From positions 5,456,001 to 5,520,000 of the forward strand of contig OX335655.1 of NCBI GenBank assembly GCA_946894095.1: a stretch of 64,000 nt of DNA, given 5' to 3'. Under the pieces are notes generated by a model that saw only the letters and a program-made list of their open reading frames with translations, did no database searches and was not told the origin of the DNA. The first letter of the stretch is position 1, and each line of letters begins with the position of its first letter. The DNA is from Incurvaria masculella (taxonomy: Eukaryota > Arthropoda > Insecta > Lepidoptera > Incurvariidae). Made by a program: the position numbers and the translations under genes. Shown one piece after another: positions 32,901 through 44,059 of this stretch.

Positions 32901-34956
32901 CGTCGGAATCTTTTTTTTTTTTTTTTTTCTCTTTTTTTTTTATGTTAGCAACTGCGACATGGGTGGCTAATGACACACCTAAATTCATTATACACCACAT
33001 GTGTCATGCCAATTTCATGCCAGGAGGATATTTATCGGGTACACATTGTACTAGGTGGTAAACATCCGATACTCATTAATTAGAAAGGTATGTAAACAAT
33101 AAGGGATAGACAGCTTAAAAACTACCAGTTGAGATCTAATTTGTAGTTTTAGTCTGTTGAGGCACTGAAGATTTTTATAATTGACCATCAAAAAATAACA
33201 TTACATAAGTATACTTTCTCGTACTAAGAAAGTACGCAGCTTTTTAAAAAAATAATTATGTAGAATCGACCGTGAAGCAAGGAATGTAAGGAAGGATGTT
33301 TGAATGTTCAACCTTTCCAGTCAATATCCGCAATGCAGGTACATGAAGCTTTAAATACGTGTATGTACGAGTATTATCTTAAATATTGTGTTACTAGGAG
33401 ACATTGCAAACGGGAGGAGGGAATTCCAAATTATGGGTAGCGAAATTGGAAGATGTAATACCCGCGAAAGGTATTTTTGCTGGTTTGGATCCAGCCTTGC
33501 AGTATATTCATAAAGTCGTTATTTTTACATTATTTAGTTAATGAGTCCTTGATTCACGGTCGATTATAAATATATATAACAATCATATTAGAACACATAT
33601 GTATGTATCATTGGTAATCGGATTATTGTTAATTGATTGTTTATAATTAATTGTTAATTGTTTATACTTTATACTTTTGTAAACTTAGACTAAGTGGACG
33701 TTGAAAAAAAAACAGCGGAGTTTCTTGACACTTCTTCTTCGCTGGGATTGCCGAACTGGCTAATGATAAAATGATAAAATATGACAAATCCGAGTGCAGT
33801 GTACTGTCTATGGATGATGAATAAACAATAAACAACAACAATAAACAATATGCTTGTTTTAGAACATTACATATTACTGTGTTAAACAAAGGAAGTAAAG
33901 TGTTTGGTTCCGCCGGTAAAACATTATTTTTGATTAAACTTGTGCCTAAATATAGTACTCATGTGTCATAGCTAAATCAATAGAAACTATTTCTGTTCGG
34001 ATATACTTTTGATGGTCTTAAATACTACCTTTGTGTCATATGACACATTTTTTTGTCATATGTCATGTGAAATAAACTTACAAACATAGTATCGATATTG
34101 CACTGCATTTATTTTCATATAAACTTACCTGTAAACTAAATACGCCATTTATTATTTTAAACGCATTTATCAGTTTTCCGTACAGCTTATAAACGGTGGC
34201 TAAATCTATTTCAAACGTAGCTGTCTCAAAATCGATGTCACGTGCAATCATGCTCGATGTTATAAAATATATTTTGCGCTTTGACTCTGATGGTTGCAGA
34301 GAGAAGTGACGCTTGATGTGCGCTGTAATGTGGCGCATGCGCGCCTGGATGCAACCTAGAAGAATGCCACAAAGCAGCATTTCCAGCTCGAATAGAGCCA
34401 TCAAACTTATTAGATATAACTCTTCCTTCAGAAAGAAACCAACTCTTGTAAACGTAAATCCTACGATCACATAAGACACAACTACTGTAACTAATATTCT
34501 TTTGTTCGTCAGGGAAGTAGACTTGTATATTCTGTGACTGGCCGGCAAATTCATTTCGTCGTCGACATCCCGCAATATTTCGAACAGTGCGACCGTTTTT
34601 GAGCTCTCGACGAACACCGTTTTGAAAACCACCAAGAAGTGCATGAATATTAAGAATATTCGATAAATGTCAAATGTGAGACTGCCCAATGAGTGCGCGT
34701 CCGTTACAGCCCGCGTCTTCAGTGAAGAGAACATATGAGGCAAAAAATTGTACAGCAAAAAGCAAGTAAGAGAAATGCTGTATAGTTGGGAGATGATCGA
34801 AGGTGGTCCCACTACCCCACGCACTATGGAGAGGCGTTGTATACCGAAAGCGGATTCTAAGCCGAACAGCATTCGAAAATTTCCTACAGTATTGTCACTC
34901 GATGGACTGAATCGCTGAAGCACTATCAAGTCTACGTCCGGTCTAACAGCAGCCAT
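29974..34956 (-). CDS. Gustatory receptor GrF, 4 exons, intact
   Basis: This is a seven-transmembrane insect gustatory receptor, the first gene of the array in its own reading direction. The exons in gene order are 34956-34129 (276 codons), 32748-32671 (26 codons), 31271-31115 and 30134-29974, giving 407 residues. The frame is open and junctions are GT-AG with phases 0, 0 and 1. Stop codons just upstream of the Met at 34956 fix the start for the whole family. Exon 1 has LLFGLESAFGIQR-like sequence in place of LLFGIESV, and retains LRDVDDEMNLP. Exon 4 ends with TYLIALLQFDFI; the Ala replaces the usual Val inside the TYxxxxxQF motif. Intron 3 holds a foldback element with a nested LINE tail. 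The closest paralogue is GrE. Confidence 0.9.
30201..31020. mobile_element. Foldback element with about 34-bp inverted ends
   Basis: The left end TGAATTTTTCAAGTGGG is repeated inverted at the right end, which finishes at 31020. A partial relative is at 35798-36105 and lacks the right end. Comparing the two shows that about 265 bp at 30378-30640 is a later insertion. It lies in GrF intron 3. Confidence 0.7.
30378..30640 (+). repeat. Insert nested in the foldback element
   Basis: It begins AGAATAGAATAGAATAAACG, a common start of lepidopteran retroelement tails, and is absent from the relative at 35798-36105. The short CTTAT at both edges may be a target duplication. Confidence 0.55.
31427..31690. 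repeat. Lepidopteran interspersed repeat with GGGGGTAGGCAGAG
   Basis: This block has TTCACGCCGCTTTCCCGAGG followed by GGGTAGGCAGAGATGATAG. I know this pattern as a frequent repeat in Lepidoptera. It sits in GrF intron 2, and the small frames within it are not genes. Confidence 0.5.
31700..32660. other. Rest of GrF intron 2, nothing recognised
   Basis: The sequence is AT-rich with a modestly GC-richer patch near 32420-32560 that has no family signature. Confidence 0.35.
32867..33060 (-). repeat. SINE tail remnant and AACCGACTTCGAAAAAAGG repeat
   Basis: AACCGACTTCGAAAAAAAGG with AGGTTCTCAATTCGTCGG is a common lepidopteran repeat motif. It is followed by poly-T and a decayed SINE tail (TGGGTGGCTAATGACAC). 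It lies in GrF intron 1. Confidence 0.5.
33262..33567. mobile_element. MITE-like element in GrF intron 1
   Basis: The left end AGAATCGACCGTGAAGCAAGG and the right end TTCACGGTCGATTAT are inverted copies. Partial relatives are at 9096-9210, 42600-42770 and 43919-44050. Confidence 0.6.
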
Positions 34957-35100
34957 TTTGAAAAGGAATATCTACAATCGACTGTCTGTTGAAACGTTTT
35001 AGTTCGAATTACATCATCACATCAACCCTGTATCTGGTCATTAAGTGAAGTGGCCTCAGGTAATTTATTCTATTCATTCTCTTCATGACTAAGTAATTAC
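34957..35100 (-). promoter_or_regulatory. Conserved proximal 5' flank of GrF
   Basis: It shares with GrE an AAGTGGCCT(C/T)AGGT block and ATTTATTC about 110 bases before the ATG. This likely holds the promoter and leader. Confidence 0.4.
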
Positions 35101-35439
35101 AAAACAGTAATAATGTTAATTGATGAAATCAAATCCAATAGATAAAATAAAATTGTATAATAACCAGTCCGTACAGTTACCATTATTTTAGTCTTGGAAG
35201 AAATGCGGTGGTGCTCTGTAGAAAACCTTCAGCGAGTCGATATTCTTGAATCAAGGAACTGTGTTAGAAATTACGTTTCAAATACACGTTAACCTTGCAG
35301 AGTTTATTTTTGGCTTCTGCGTTACGGTTACTAATTTGATAATGACTTCTCTGAGTATACATTGACTTTTTGATTAAATTCAGTAAGGTACACTATATAA
35401 TAAAACCCTAGTTACTTTTTTATACAGCTTTAAAACAAA

Positions 35440-35725
35440 ACAAATTAAATGTTAAATACAATATAGAAGGGGCCGTTCCGTCGCTTCGGCAATATCCCTG
35501 TCGTACCGTACCGTGTGGTCCCAATAGTAACCCATTTTGTTTGTTCTGGAGAGACTACCGGACCGCGATTCGATACCATAACGACCGACATTCCAGCGGT
35601 ATTGCGGGCCCATCATTCCATTACTGCTCAGACGCCGCCGCCCATTACACGGAGTCATACAGCGTTACGAATGTAGCAGACAGCCCCTCGATGAGAAGCG
35701 AAACCAAAGCAGTTCTCTTTTGATG
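35440..35725. other. GC-richer patch with open frames, unassigned
   Basis: Both strands are open for 60-68 codons here, but the translations match no family I know. It is GC-richer than its surroundings. It may be part of an unknown repeat. Confidence 0.3.
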
Positions 35726-35797
35726 AATGAATGAATTAAAATGATAATAATGTAGAAACAAAAGTCAATTCATATTAGTGGTAAAACCGTTTGCATA

Positions 35798-36105
35798 TAC
35801 AGGGTAATTTTTTTCAAGTGGGCCTTCATGGCCAAATCGAAAATAGCGAAAAACACTCAAAGGAGTCATGTGGCCGATTTTGAAAAAAGCTAAAACTGTA
35901 TTATGAGATAAAAAAAAAAATGTTTTAGGCGGGAATCGATCTCGTTGATTTAAAAAAAATAACGCATAGTGTATTATTGCACCATTATCATTATCGCTTA
36001 CGGGGAACAAATCCTTCGAAGTAATGTTATACGACAAACTAAAGGAAAGTGTTGATTTATGATAAACTGATTGAAATTTTCAAGTATTCATACATTACCC
36101 GTGTA
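35798..36105 (+). repeat. Partial relative of the 30.2-kb foldback element
   Basis: It shares CAAGTGGGCCTTCA, AAAAACACTCAAAGGAGT and CTAAAGGAAAGTGTTGATTT with the element at 30201-31020, in the same order and without the nested insert. Confidence 0.65.
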
Positions 36106-36339
36106 TCGTAAACGTACTATGACTATAGGTAAAACAACAATCGTAACATTGTTCGTAGTGAAACACTGCACTTCAACTGTCAAAATAATGAGACAATACT
36201 TCCGTCTTCCATATCAAAGTCTATAGCAACCGTTACAAGAGACTTGATTGCTGATTTTGTGTGGATGTATGGACGAGTTACAGACGGACGGGACAGTTAG
36301 GTTAAGTTATAGTTCCTTTCTTTTTCACTTGGAAGCAAC

Positions 36340-36715
36340 ATTGGCCGTGGTCGGATTTGGGATGGGTGACCGTTCGACTGTTGAAGCTGGCAGTCTTTCA
36401 GATTCCACGTAAGACTGTAGGTCCCCTTTCTTACTGAAAGGACTTACTTGAAAGGGTTTCGCCCGAAAAACATGTCCTTATTTTCCATCCAATGCAATGT
36501 CTTGTACATACAATAAAACCTTAAACCTTAACAACTAAACCTTCTTTTATGCATTCATAATAACACTATTTAGTAAATAAAAACCACCTAGTAAGTAAGG
36601 CCACTAAGGGGGACCCACAGTTTTACGAGGAATCCGAACCACGGCCAGCCTCAACGGTTGAAAATGGTCACCCATCCAGAATCTAACCGCGCTCAGAGGT
36701 GCTTATCCAGCTCGA
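36340..36715. repeat. Two 5S-headed SINE fragments, inverted
   Basis: The fragment at 36340-36500 (plus) has GGGATGGGTGACCGTTCGAC. The fragment at 36585-36715 (minus) has GGTCACCCATCC. Both are worn and face each other. Confidence 0.6.
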
Positions 36716-37114
36716 ACTGAACTGATGAGATGATCGACAAGCAACACATTTTACACACTAGATACTTATAGGTATTTACTCGATACAAACCACAAGCTAC
36801 ATAGGGTATCTTTTTCGAACGCTAGCAATGTAGCCAAAAATATTTCGCACGTACCTTTAAATATGACCATGTCTGTTCATTTCTAAGTTGCAAACGGCAA
36901 TATTGTAAGTAATAGGGGCCACTATAAATATCGAAGGAGCACGCACAACAATTAAATTATCATAGGGAAGTTTCCTGGGTCCGGCGGCGGCAGCGGAGAG
37001 CTCTTCGTGAATTATTGTGATTTGCGAGTCCGCGGCGCATTCAATGTTCCGATGTTCATGGACAGCGTAATATCGACACCTTTCTAGGTCGACAAGAAGC
37101 GTTGCTGGTCGCAC

Positions 37115-37395
37115 CGGGATTCCCCGAATCGCGGGGAATTTGAGGTCTTGCGGGGAACATGGTGGGGAATGCAGGCGTCGGAGAATATGCGGGGAATTGG
37201 CAAATCTGCGGGGAATTAATATACTACGATAATTGAAGCAATGGGGACAATTTTGGATTTAATTTTCTCAGTTGATCAGACGGCTGCTGTACGATCTTTT
37301 TTTTTGCTCATTTGATATTTTCTATGAAAAATTATGGGTTTCGGGGAATATCTAGGAATGCTATGAACAGTTTTGGGGAATCGGGGGAGTGATTG
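37115..37395. other. Cluster of GGGGAAT motifs
   Basis: GGGGAA occurs about seven times in 280 bp, often as GCGGGGAATT. The first is part of an inverted ATTCCCCG/CGGGGAAT pair. The motif resembles one half of a Rel/NF-kB site, but the second half is mostly missing. It may be a degenerate minisatellite. Confidence 0.4.
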
Positions 37396-37399
37396 TCGG

Positions 37400-40350
37400 C
37401 AACGTTGTCTACACGTTAAACGTATTCCCTCAACTGTTCGACTATACCTAGTTCAGTTGGTGAATATGTTACAATATTGTCAATCAAATTTGTTACATTA
37501 TAATTTCACGGATTATTATTCCAATCTCCATTTCCCATCCATTCCTTGCAATGTCAGAAACTGATTTTAGTGAAATTGTGATAACACCGGGCATATGTTA
37601 CTTTAGATTAGGTTAGAATAGACTTACACGTCCATATTTTTTGAAATGGGTGTGGTAAACAAAATCTGCGAAATGGTATCGGTGCGACCACGGATAAAGG
37701 AGATATACAGCCGGTCTGTGAGACACTTATAAAAAAAATCACTTAAGGCTGCGTATGCCCCACATATGCAGCCTGAAGCAAATTCACATGTCTCGTTATT
37801 TCTTCCAATTTCTAGTATAGAGATGAGTTAAGTACTCTCCGAGAAATTAAAGAATAACCGATTGTCATCTATCAGCATATGCAACGTTAAAACCCACGGG
37901 ATTCTCACTTCTTAACATACCTTTTTATATAATATAAAAGCGAATTATTTTAAAATGATTTATTTTTTCGAAACTCAAATCTTTTATATTGAGTTTTGAT
38001 GCTTAGATATAACAATAATCTCAAGTTTTTATGTAAGACTGCGTAGGTACATTAATTGCTGATTTTTATCAATGATTTCAACACCGCTTGGCCACACTCG
38101 GGTAAAATAGATATAGAATTTGCTGTGAAGATTAAATACATGCACATTTACTTAAATTCTATTATAGTATTATAAAAATAAATAGACATCGGTGCTGTCA
38201 AATTTTACGACCCAGCGTGCCTTCACATTTTATCAACACTGCAAGGTAAAAAATATGATGCATCGACCAAGGTTAACCTCAAGGAACACCTCATTTTACA
38301 CACCCACACGCGCCTAAACCCTTCCACAACAAAAAAAACCAAAAAATTCTTACACTTCCAAATCCCTATCCATATTTCAAACATACGCACTCACTTATTT
38401 TTATTTCTATCACGGGCCCTTAATGTTACTGTTGTTAATGTATGCTTTGTTATTGCAGGAGAACCTGTTTCTATTTTAAATTAATTACAATACCATCAGC
38501 TCCGGTGGTGGCTGAAAACCATCGGTACAAGTCTACTTCAGCAAACTTGCTGAAGTATACGCGGGTATAAACTTTGAGCCACATTACCTTTTCCCTTCAG
38601 TTTTACATACACATTGATCTATCCTAATCATAATAATATTGTAAAAAGTTGTTAAACATGATTGTATGTCCGGTTTTTAAGGGAATAAAATGGTTCTATT
38701 TCTATTTCTAAGGTATCGACTCATAGACGGTCGACCTGACGCCGCCGCTGTGTGCCCATCTCCTCCGCGCCGCGCGCTGCCCGCCGCTTGCTGGGTGGTT
38801 CATGTCAATTATGAGATATATTGTGGTGACATTCCGTGATGGTATTGTTCTTGGCTATGCAAACTCTCCGCGGACGATTGACTAGTTTCGTTTGGACTTA
38901 TGGATGCACCAACGAATGTATTTTTAGACCATAATGGTTCCAAGAGCAAACAATAAAATATCTTGCCTTACTGGGATTAGATCTAAGTGGACACTAATTA
39001 CGCTATTAAGAAGCTTGGATATTTATTTGTTGATATTTTTTATCCTTAAAAAAATACAATTTGATGTGATACAATTAACATATTTGTAATTATCTTTTCA
39101 ACAATCGGCATTTTCGGCCTTCTTCTTAAAAACTGGAGATCTGGTTTTGTTGGAAACCCGTTGGCCTGTCTGTCTGTAGGGTCGCTCAGTCTATGCTGCA
39201 GGTACTACCATGGATTACATACAATGTAATCTGTGGTACTTGATTCTTGCCTTGTCTCTGTGCCTTCCCTCAGACCTTGAACCTCGGTCTCTTCAAATGT
39301 AATTTAAACAAGCTTGATAACTCTGCAATCATTTGCAAATCTACTGGTATGTTGCCTCCCTGAGCATTGTTTCACAAGGTCAGCTAGATTTTTCTCTTGG
39401 CAAGCAAGCCAACATTTGTCTCTGGGTCTCTAGGAAAAGTCACTCATACAGCTTTTTCATAAGAAAAGAATGAAAATTTGAAAATGAAATTTAGTTGATC
39501 AAACTTTAATAATGTAGTTTCATTGATGTTTATCATTATTTATATGGATTGTAATGTACTGCAAACCTTTTACATATTGTCAATGTTATTTGTACGATGC
39601 TCGTTTTTGCGTGTGCATGTTCGGTGCTTGAGATAGACGAAGTCGGAGGACTACTCGCTCCCGCTCGTCGAACGCATGTCTCGGGGTGGAGGCGGAAGAG
39701 TGACGTGAGTGCAGGGTGCCACGGGCGGCACGTGTGAGCTGTACCCGAAGTCCCAGTTGTCACCTAAATAGGCGTTACGGCAAACCGATCGACTGGCGTT
39801 TTCAAATGTATGGAGAAATTGAAGAGCGCGCGCAGTGGGCGTTAAGCGAACTAACATTTGCGAGTCCGAGTTTGATTTGACAGCTTACTCAACGTTACCG
39901 TAAATACGTCGACGTTGCCGTTTACGCCCATTCCGCGTTTTCATACAAATCGAAAGTCCGAGTTTGACTTTGACAGCTTGAAGAAGGTAAACCACAGAAT
40001 ATCTAGTAAAAACTTGTATGGACTTTGACGTTTTTACGGAACTTCGAAGTTACGTAAACGCCAATTTAGGTGAGAACTGAGACTACCGGCTCTGGTAGCT
40101 GGAAAGGTAAAGAAATGAAACCAGGTTTCAGCGGAGACGTCACTACTGAGTTGCATGTGCGGGGAACTTAGCCTTTTCTTACAAATTATTAAATGACATT
40201 TCGTACATAGGTAATGTTCATAGCAGTGTTCTCGCTAATACAGTTGTTTGTACTTCAAATTGTTTGGGAGTTGTACCTGAATGTTCGCAGACAAACGAGG
40301 TGTCTGTATACATTTTATTCGTAAAGCACTGTCCTGCCTTATTTATAAGT
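37400..40350. other. Long spacer, no gene seen
   Basis: No exon or known element could be supported. There is a GC-rich patch at 38730-38790 and another at 39650-39730. A retroelement-like end is present near 38640-38710 (AGGGAATAAAATGG followed by a TTCTAT repeat). Confidence 0.35.
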
Positions 40351-40356
40351 AATTCT

Positions 40357-40540
40357 ACCTGAGGTACCCGGCTCCGCTCGGGTCAGTTTCGTTTTGGACT
40401 AATGTCGGGCTGAACCCGGGATTGTTCCTGCATATAAAGTATCCAATTTGTCTAGGTAATAAACTATCTATGTGCCAAATTTCATCCAAATCCATTCCGT
40501 ATTTGCGTGATTCAGTAACAAATATACAGACTTTGTGTTC
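40357..40540 (+). repeat. RTE-like LINE 3' tail
   Basis: This is a second plus-strand copy, with GAGGTACCCGGCTCCGCTCG and ATGTGCCAAATTTCATCC. Confidence 0.65.
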
Positions 40541-40959
40541 ATAGAATCTATATTTATCTCAAAGAACGTAATTACATTCGCTTAAAGAGATAAGTACAAT
40601 CTTTTTATGCGGTTACAAATATTGCCACAACTAAATAAGATTAATATCGTTTTAAAACGATTTATAAATTAAGCAAGAATCTTATATACTTATGAACTTT
40701 CACATTAATAATATTAATAGGATAACTGGAAATATGTGACAGTAAGTCTCATATTTCCAGTTACTTTATCAAATTAATTGTCTTCTTTTGCGTTGAATTA
40801 TCGATTTAAAAATTTAGATATTATTGTTATTATGCATGTGTATAACCGTTTGGATCCATAACCAATGAAATAATCCATATCCGACTGCCTGCAGACGGGC
40901 AACTCGCGTACATCACCGCTCTTAAATAGCAGGTGAAGAGCTCAGAGAGTAATTAAATC

Positions 40960-41130
40960 TGACATTTAGTTGTATTTCGTACCGTGCTAACAGTCAAACG
41001 ACGTGTTGTTCGGCTCAGTGAACAGAAATTTGCCAGTTGGCATGGTAAGAAATGTAACTAAACGTAACTTAAATCACTCTTTTGCCAGTTCACCTGCTAT
41101 TTATTTACCTCGCGAGTTATTTACCGTCGT
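40960..41130 (+). repeat. Interspersed repeat, copy 1 of 3
   Basis: It includes GGCATGGTAAGAAATGTAAC and TTCACCTGCTATTTATTTAC. Relatives are at 51540-51640 and 63640-63735, which both read AGCATGGTACGAAATGCAAC. The class is unknown. Confidence 0.5.
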
Positions 41131-41739
41131 AACCATCAACGAAGCTTGTCGATGCGGGCCAATATTTCTAGAAAAAAATCATCAAATATTGGTGTATTTT
41201 TATAATTTCGTAATACTGCATGCACTGAATGATGGGGATTCAAAATAAATGGAATAGCGTGCTGTTTCTGAATCGGCCGGGACTGCTTCAAAGCCGCAAT
41301 AAAAATACGAAACACTTGGCGAATTTTACACTTTCGATTCAAACAAAATATGTTGACTGTTTATCATAAAGTGTATAGTTTGACTCTCCCTAACTGTTAT
41401 TTTTGTTATTTTCTGTAAACGCATCTCGTCTTTGGAATCAGCTTCCCCTAGAAATTCGGTCCTCTTCCAATGTATTTATTTTCAAAAAACGTCTGAAGTC
41501 CTATTATTTAAATTATATTTAAACTTTATTATTTATATAAGTTCTTGCTCGCTCTCTGTTACAAAAATAGGTAGAAGTATAAATGTATATACAGAAATAT
41601 TTGTATATATTTAAATTAAATACTGATTATAAGCTATGAATTATAGCCACATCTGTATGTAATAGTATTAGAATGTGCGTTTATTTATTCTTGTTTAGTA
41701 TATATATATCTTTATTGATAAAAAATCTCTCTTCTTTTA

Positions 41740-41882
41740 TCTTGTTTTGTCTGCCGCCTTGCACCTTTCCTACATCCCAAGGGTAGGTAGGAAGAGAATG
41801 CCTTTTGGCATTAGGCCCGCCTTTTGTAAACTGTTTTTTATAATGGTGTACAATAAAGAATTTTATTATTATTATTATTACA
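41740..41882 (+). repeat. LINE 3' tail with ATT microsatellite
   Basis: It contains TTAGGCCCGCCTTTTGTAAA, GTACAATAAAGAATTTT and an (ATT)n end, as in CR1-like LINE tails. An inverted relative lies at 42113-42190. Confidence 0.55.
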
Positions 41883-42213
41883 CACCACTCCTCCCTCACG
41901 TGGCGTGCTGATCGATTTCGTACCGCTGAGCACACAACGATGCTGTCGGGAATCACTCGGCTATTATCTGCTTATTGCTTGAGCCATCTCGCCCTCTCGG
42001 CATTACCTCGCTAATGTGAAGCCAGCAACGCTTACTGCCGCTGCTAGATGAAGCGGAGTGGTTTCGTTGGTCAGCGCTATACTTAACTCGAACAGGTCAC
42101 ATATTGAAAATTTTAAATAATAATAATACAATTCATTATTGGTTGTACACCTTTGAATATGGTTACAAAAGGCGGGCTCAATGCCCAAGGGCTAACGAAT
42201 CTGAAATGTATGT

Positions 42214-42602
42214 ATTTTTTTTTTTTTATGTGACTGGACATGATGGCTAATACCACACCTTCTGTCATGGTATTAGCCCAACACACCACATGGGAACTAG
42301 GTGCCATGCCAGGACCTTCCTTATATTGCACGGCTACATTGAACTGGATGGAAAACACGGACAATTGTCATTGCCGCTTCGACCATCGTTCATTCAATGC
42401 GATGGTACCAACCCGGGCGGGATTAACCCTACCACCTAGTAAGTAAGGAAGGGGACCTACAGTTTAACGTGGAATCCGAACCACGGCCAGCCTCTCTCAA
42501 CGGTCTAATGGTCACCCATCCAAGACCAGACCGGACACAGCGTTGCTTAACTTCGGAGAGCGATCGCCGAAGTGTCGCGCCACTGGGCCACTGAGGCTGA
42601 CG
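42214..42602 (-). repeat. 5S-rRNA-headed SINE, full length
   Basis: This is a complete copy from poly-T (left) to the head GTCAGCCTCAGTGGCCCAG (reverse strand). The 5S-like part reads CCGAAGTTAAGCAACGC. Small open frames within it are SINE sequence. Confidence 0.85.
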
Positions 42603-43241
42603 AACCAACCGTAGAATCAACCGTAAACAATGGACACAATAATTAAAGAAGAGAGGTGTAAAACCACTACTTTATGAATATACTCCAAGGCCGGACTTGA
42701 ACCAGTAAACATACCTTGCGCGTGTCATGCATGCACCAATTTCGCCACCCGCTCTATAACCATAATTAAGAATTCTCCTACAGTAATCAATGCTTTAGAT
42801 TATACATGCATTGATTAGATAAAACTTTACCTACCTGCGTTGTGGACATTGACTGCAACGATTGAACATTCAAAAATATTGCCATCGTCCCCGAAATCTT
42901 ATCAGGAGCTTAATACTCGTTGTAAAAAAGTGCCTAAGTTTACCTTTAAGATTTTTACCGCCAAGTCGAGTATAGACCCGCTATTTGAGAGTTATTAAGT
43001 TAACAGAGTTCCGCGGTCGGTCGGTGGTACTTTCTGGTGGAGTCGTTTGGGGTGCTCATAAAGGCCTGTGTCTATGAGGTGCTATAATTCCGCGGAGATT
43101 CCGCTTCGTCTAGAGAGCGTCGGCATTAAATGCCCCTTGTTCTGTAGCATCCAAGACAACGTATTTCATTCCACGTTCAGTCCACAAGGTTAGGAACTAG
43201 AGCTATTCTTGACAGATTATATTATTCATGGTAATGAACCC

Positions 43242-43626
43242 TTTTTTTTATGCGACCTGACATAGACCACACAACTACCGTTATGATATTAGCCCAATAC
43301 ACCACATTCCCGAAGGAATTCGGTGCCATGCCATGACCTTCTCTTTAATTGCACGGCCACATTGAACTGGATGGAAAACACGGACTATTTTTTCGTTGCC
43401 GCTTCGACCATCTTTTCATCCAATGCGACGGCCTTATACCCTACCACCTAGTATGGAAGGGGACCTACAGTTTTACATTAATTCCGAACCATGGAGCAGT
43501 TCGCATTCGTGACGAAATGCACTTATCGAACTCGGAAAGAGAAAGAAAGTGGTGCATGTAAGGAATTGAACCCAGACCTCTAGTACGCTAGGCCAGTCCC
43601 CGCGCCACTAGGTTACGAGCCGCTCT
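43242..43626 (-). repeat. tRNA-headed SINE
   Basis: It runs from poly-T at 43242 to GAGCGGCTCGTAACCTAGTGG on the reverse strand. The body has lost a few dozen bases compared with 5826-6243. Confidence 0.8.
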
Positions 43627-43763
43627 AAAGCAATAACATCTTATTCTATGTAAATTGGGAACTCATTCACATCGTTAGTCGAATTTTTCTACATATTATA
43701 CTAGTCTGGGTTGATACCAGTACACTAATGGATAACCGTACCGAATGTGATATTATTTGTATG

Positions 43764-43922
43764 GTGCCAACGGAACCCTATTACTAAGCCTCCGCTGTCC
43801 GTCCGTCCGTCCGTCCGTCTGTCACAGGGCTGTATCTCATGAACCGTAATAGGTAGTCAGCTGAAATTGCCACAGCGTGTATATTTATTTTGCCGCTATA
43901 ACGACAAATAGGTAAAATAATC
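43764..43922 (+). repeat. GTCC-microsatellite element, truncated
   Basis: Both ends are missing. It has five GTCC units and then CACAGGGCTGTATCTCATGA. Confidence 0.75.
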
Positions 43923-44059
43923 GAAGAAAGAGCCCAGTTAAAATAACTACTTTACGAATATACTGCAAGGCTGGACCCAAACCAGGAAAACATACCATTC
44001 GCGGGTATTGAGTCTACCAATTTCGCCAACGGCTGTGTACCGATAATTTGGAATTCTTC

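Noticed and set aside
42240..42446. Open frame of 68 codons, also seen at 7946-8149, 50850-51032 and 5886-6068
   Set aside because: The recurrence is due to the SINE body; the copies differ in orientation and contain no domain.
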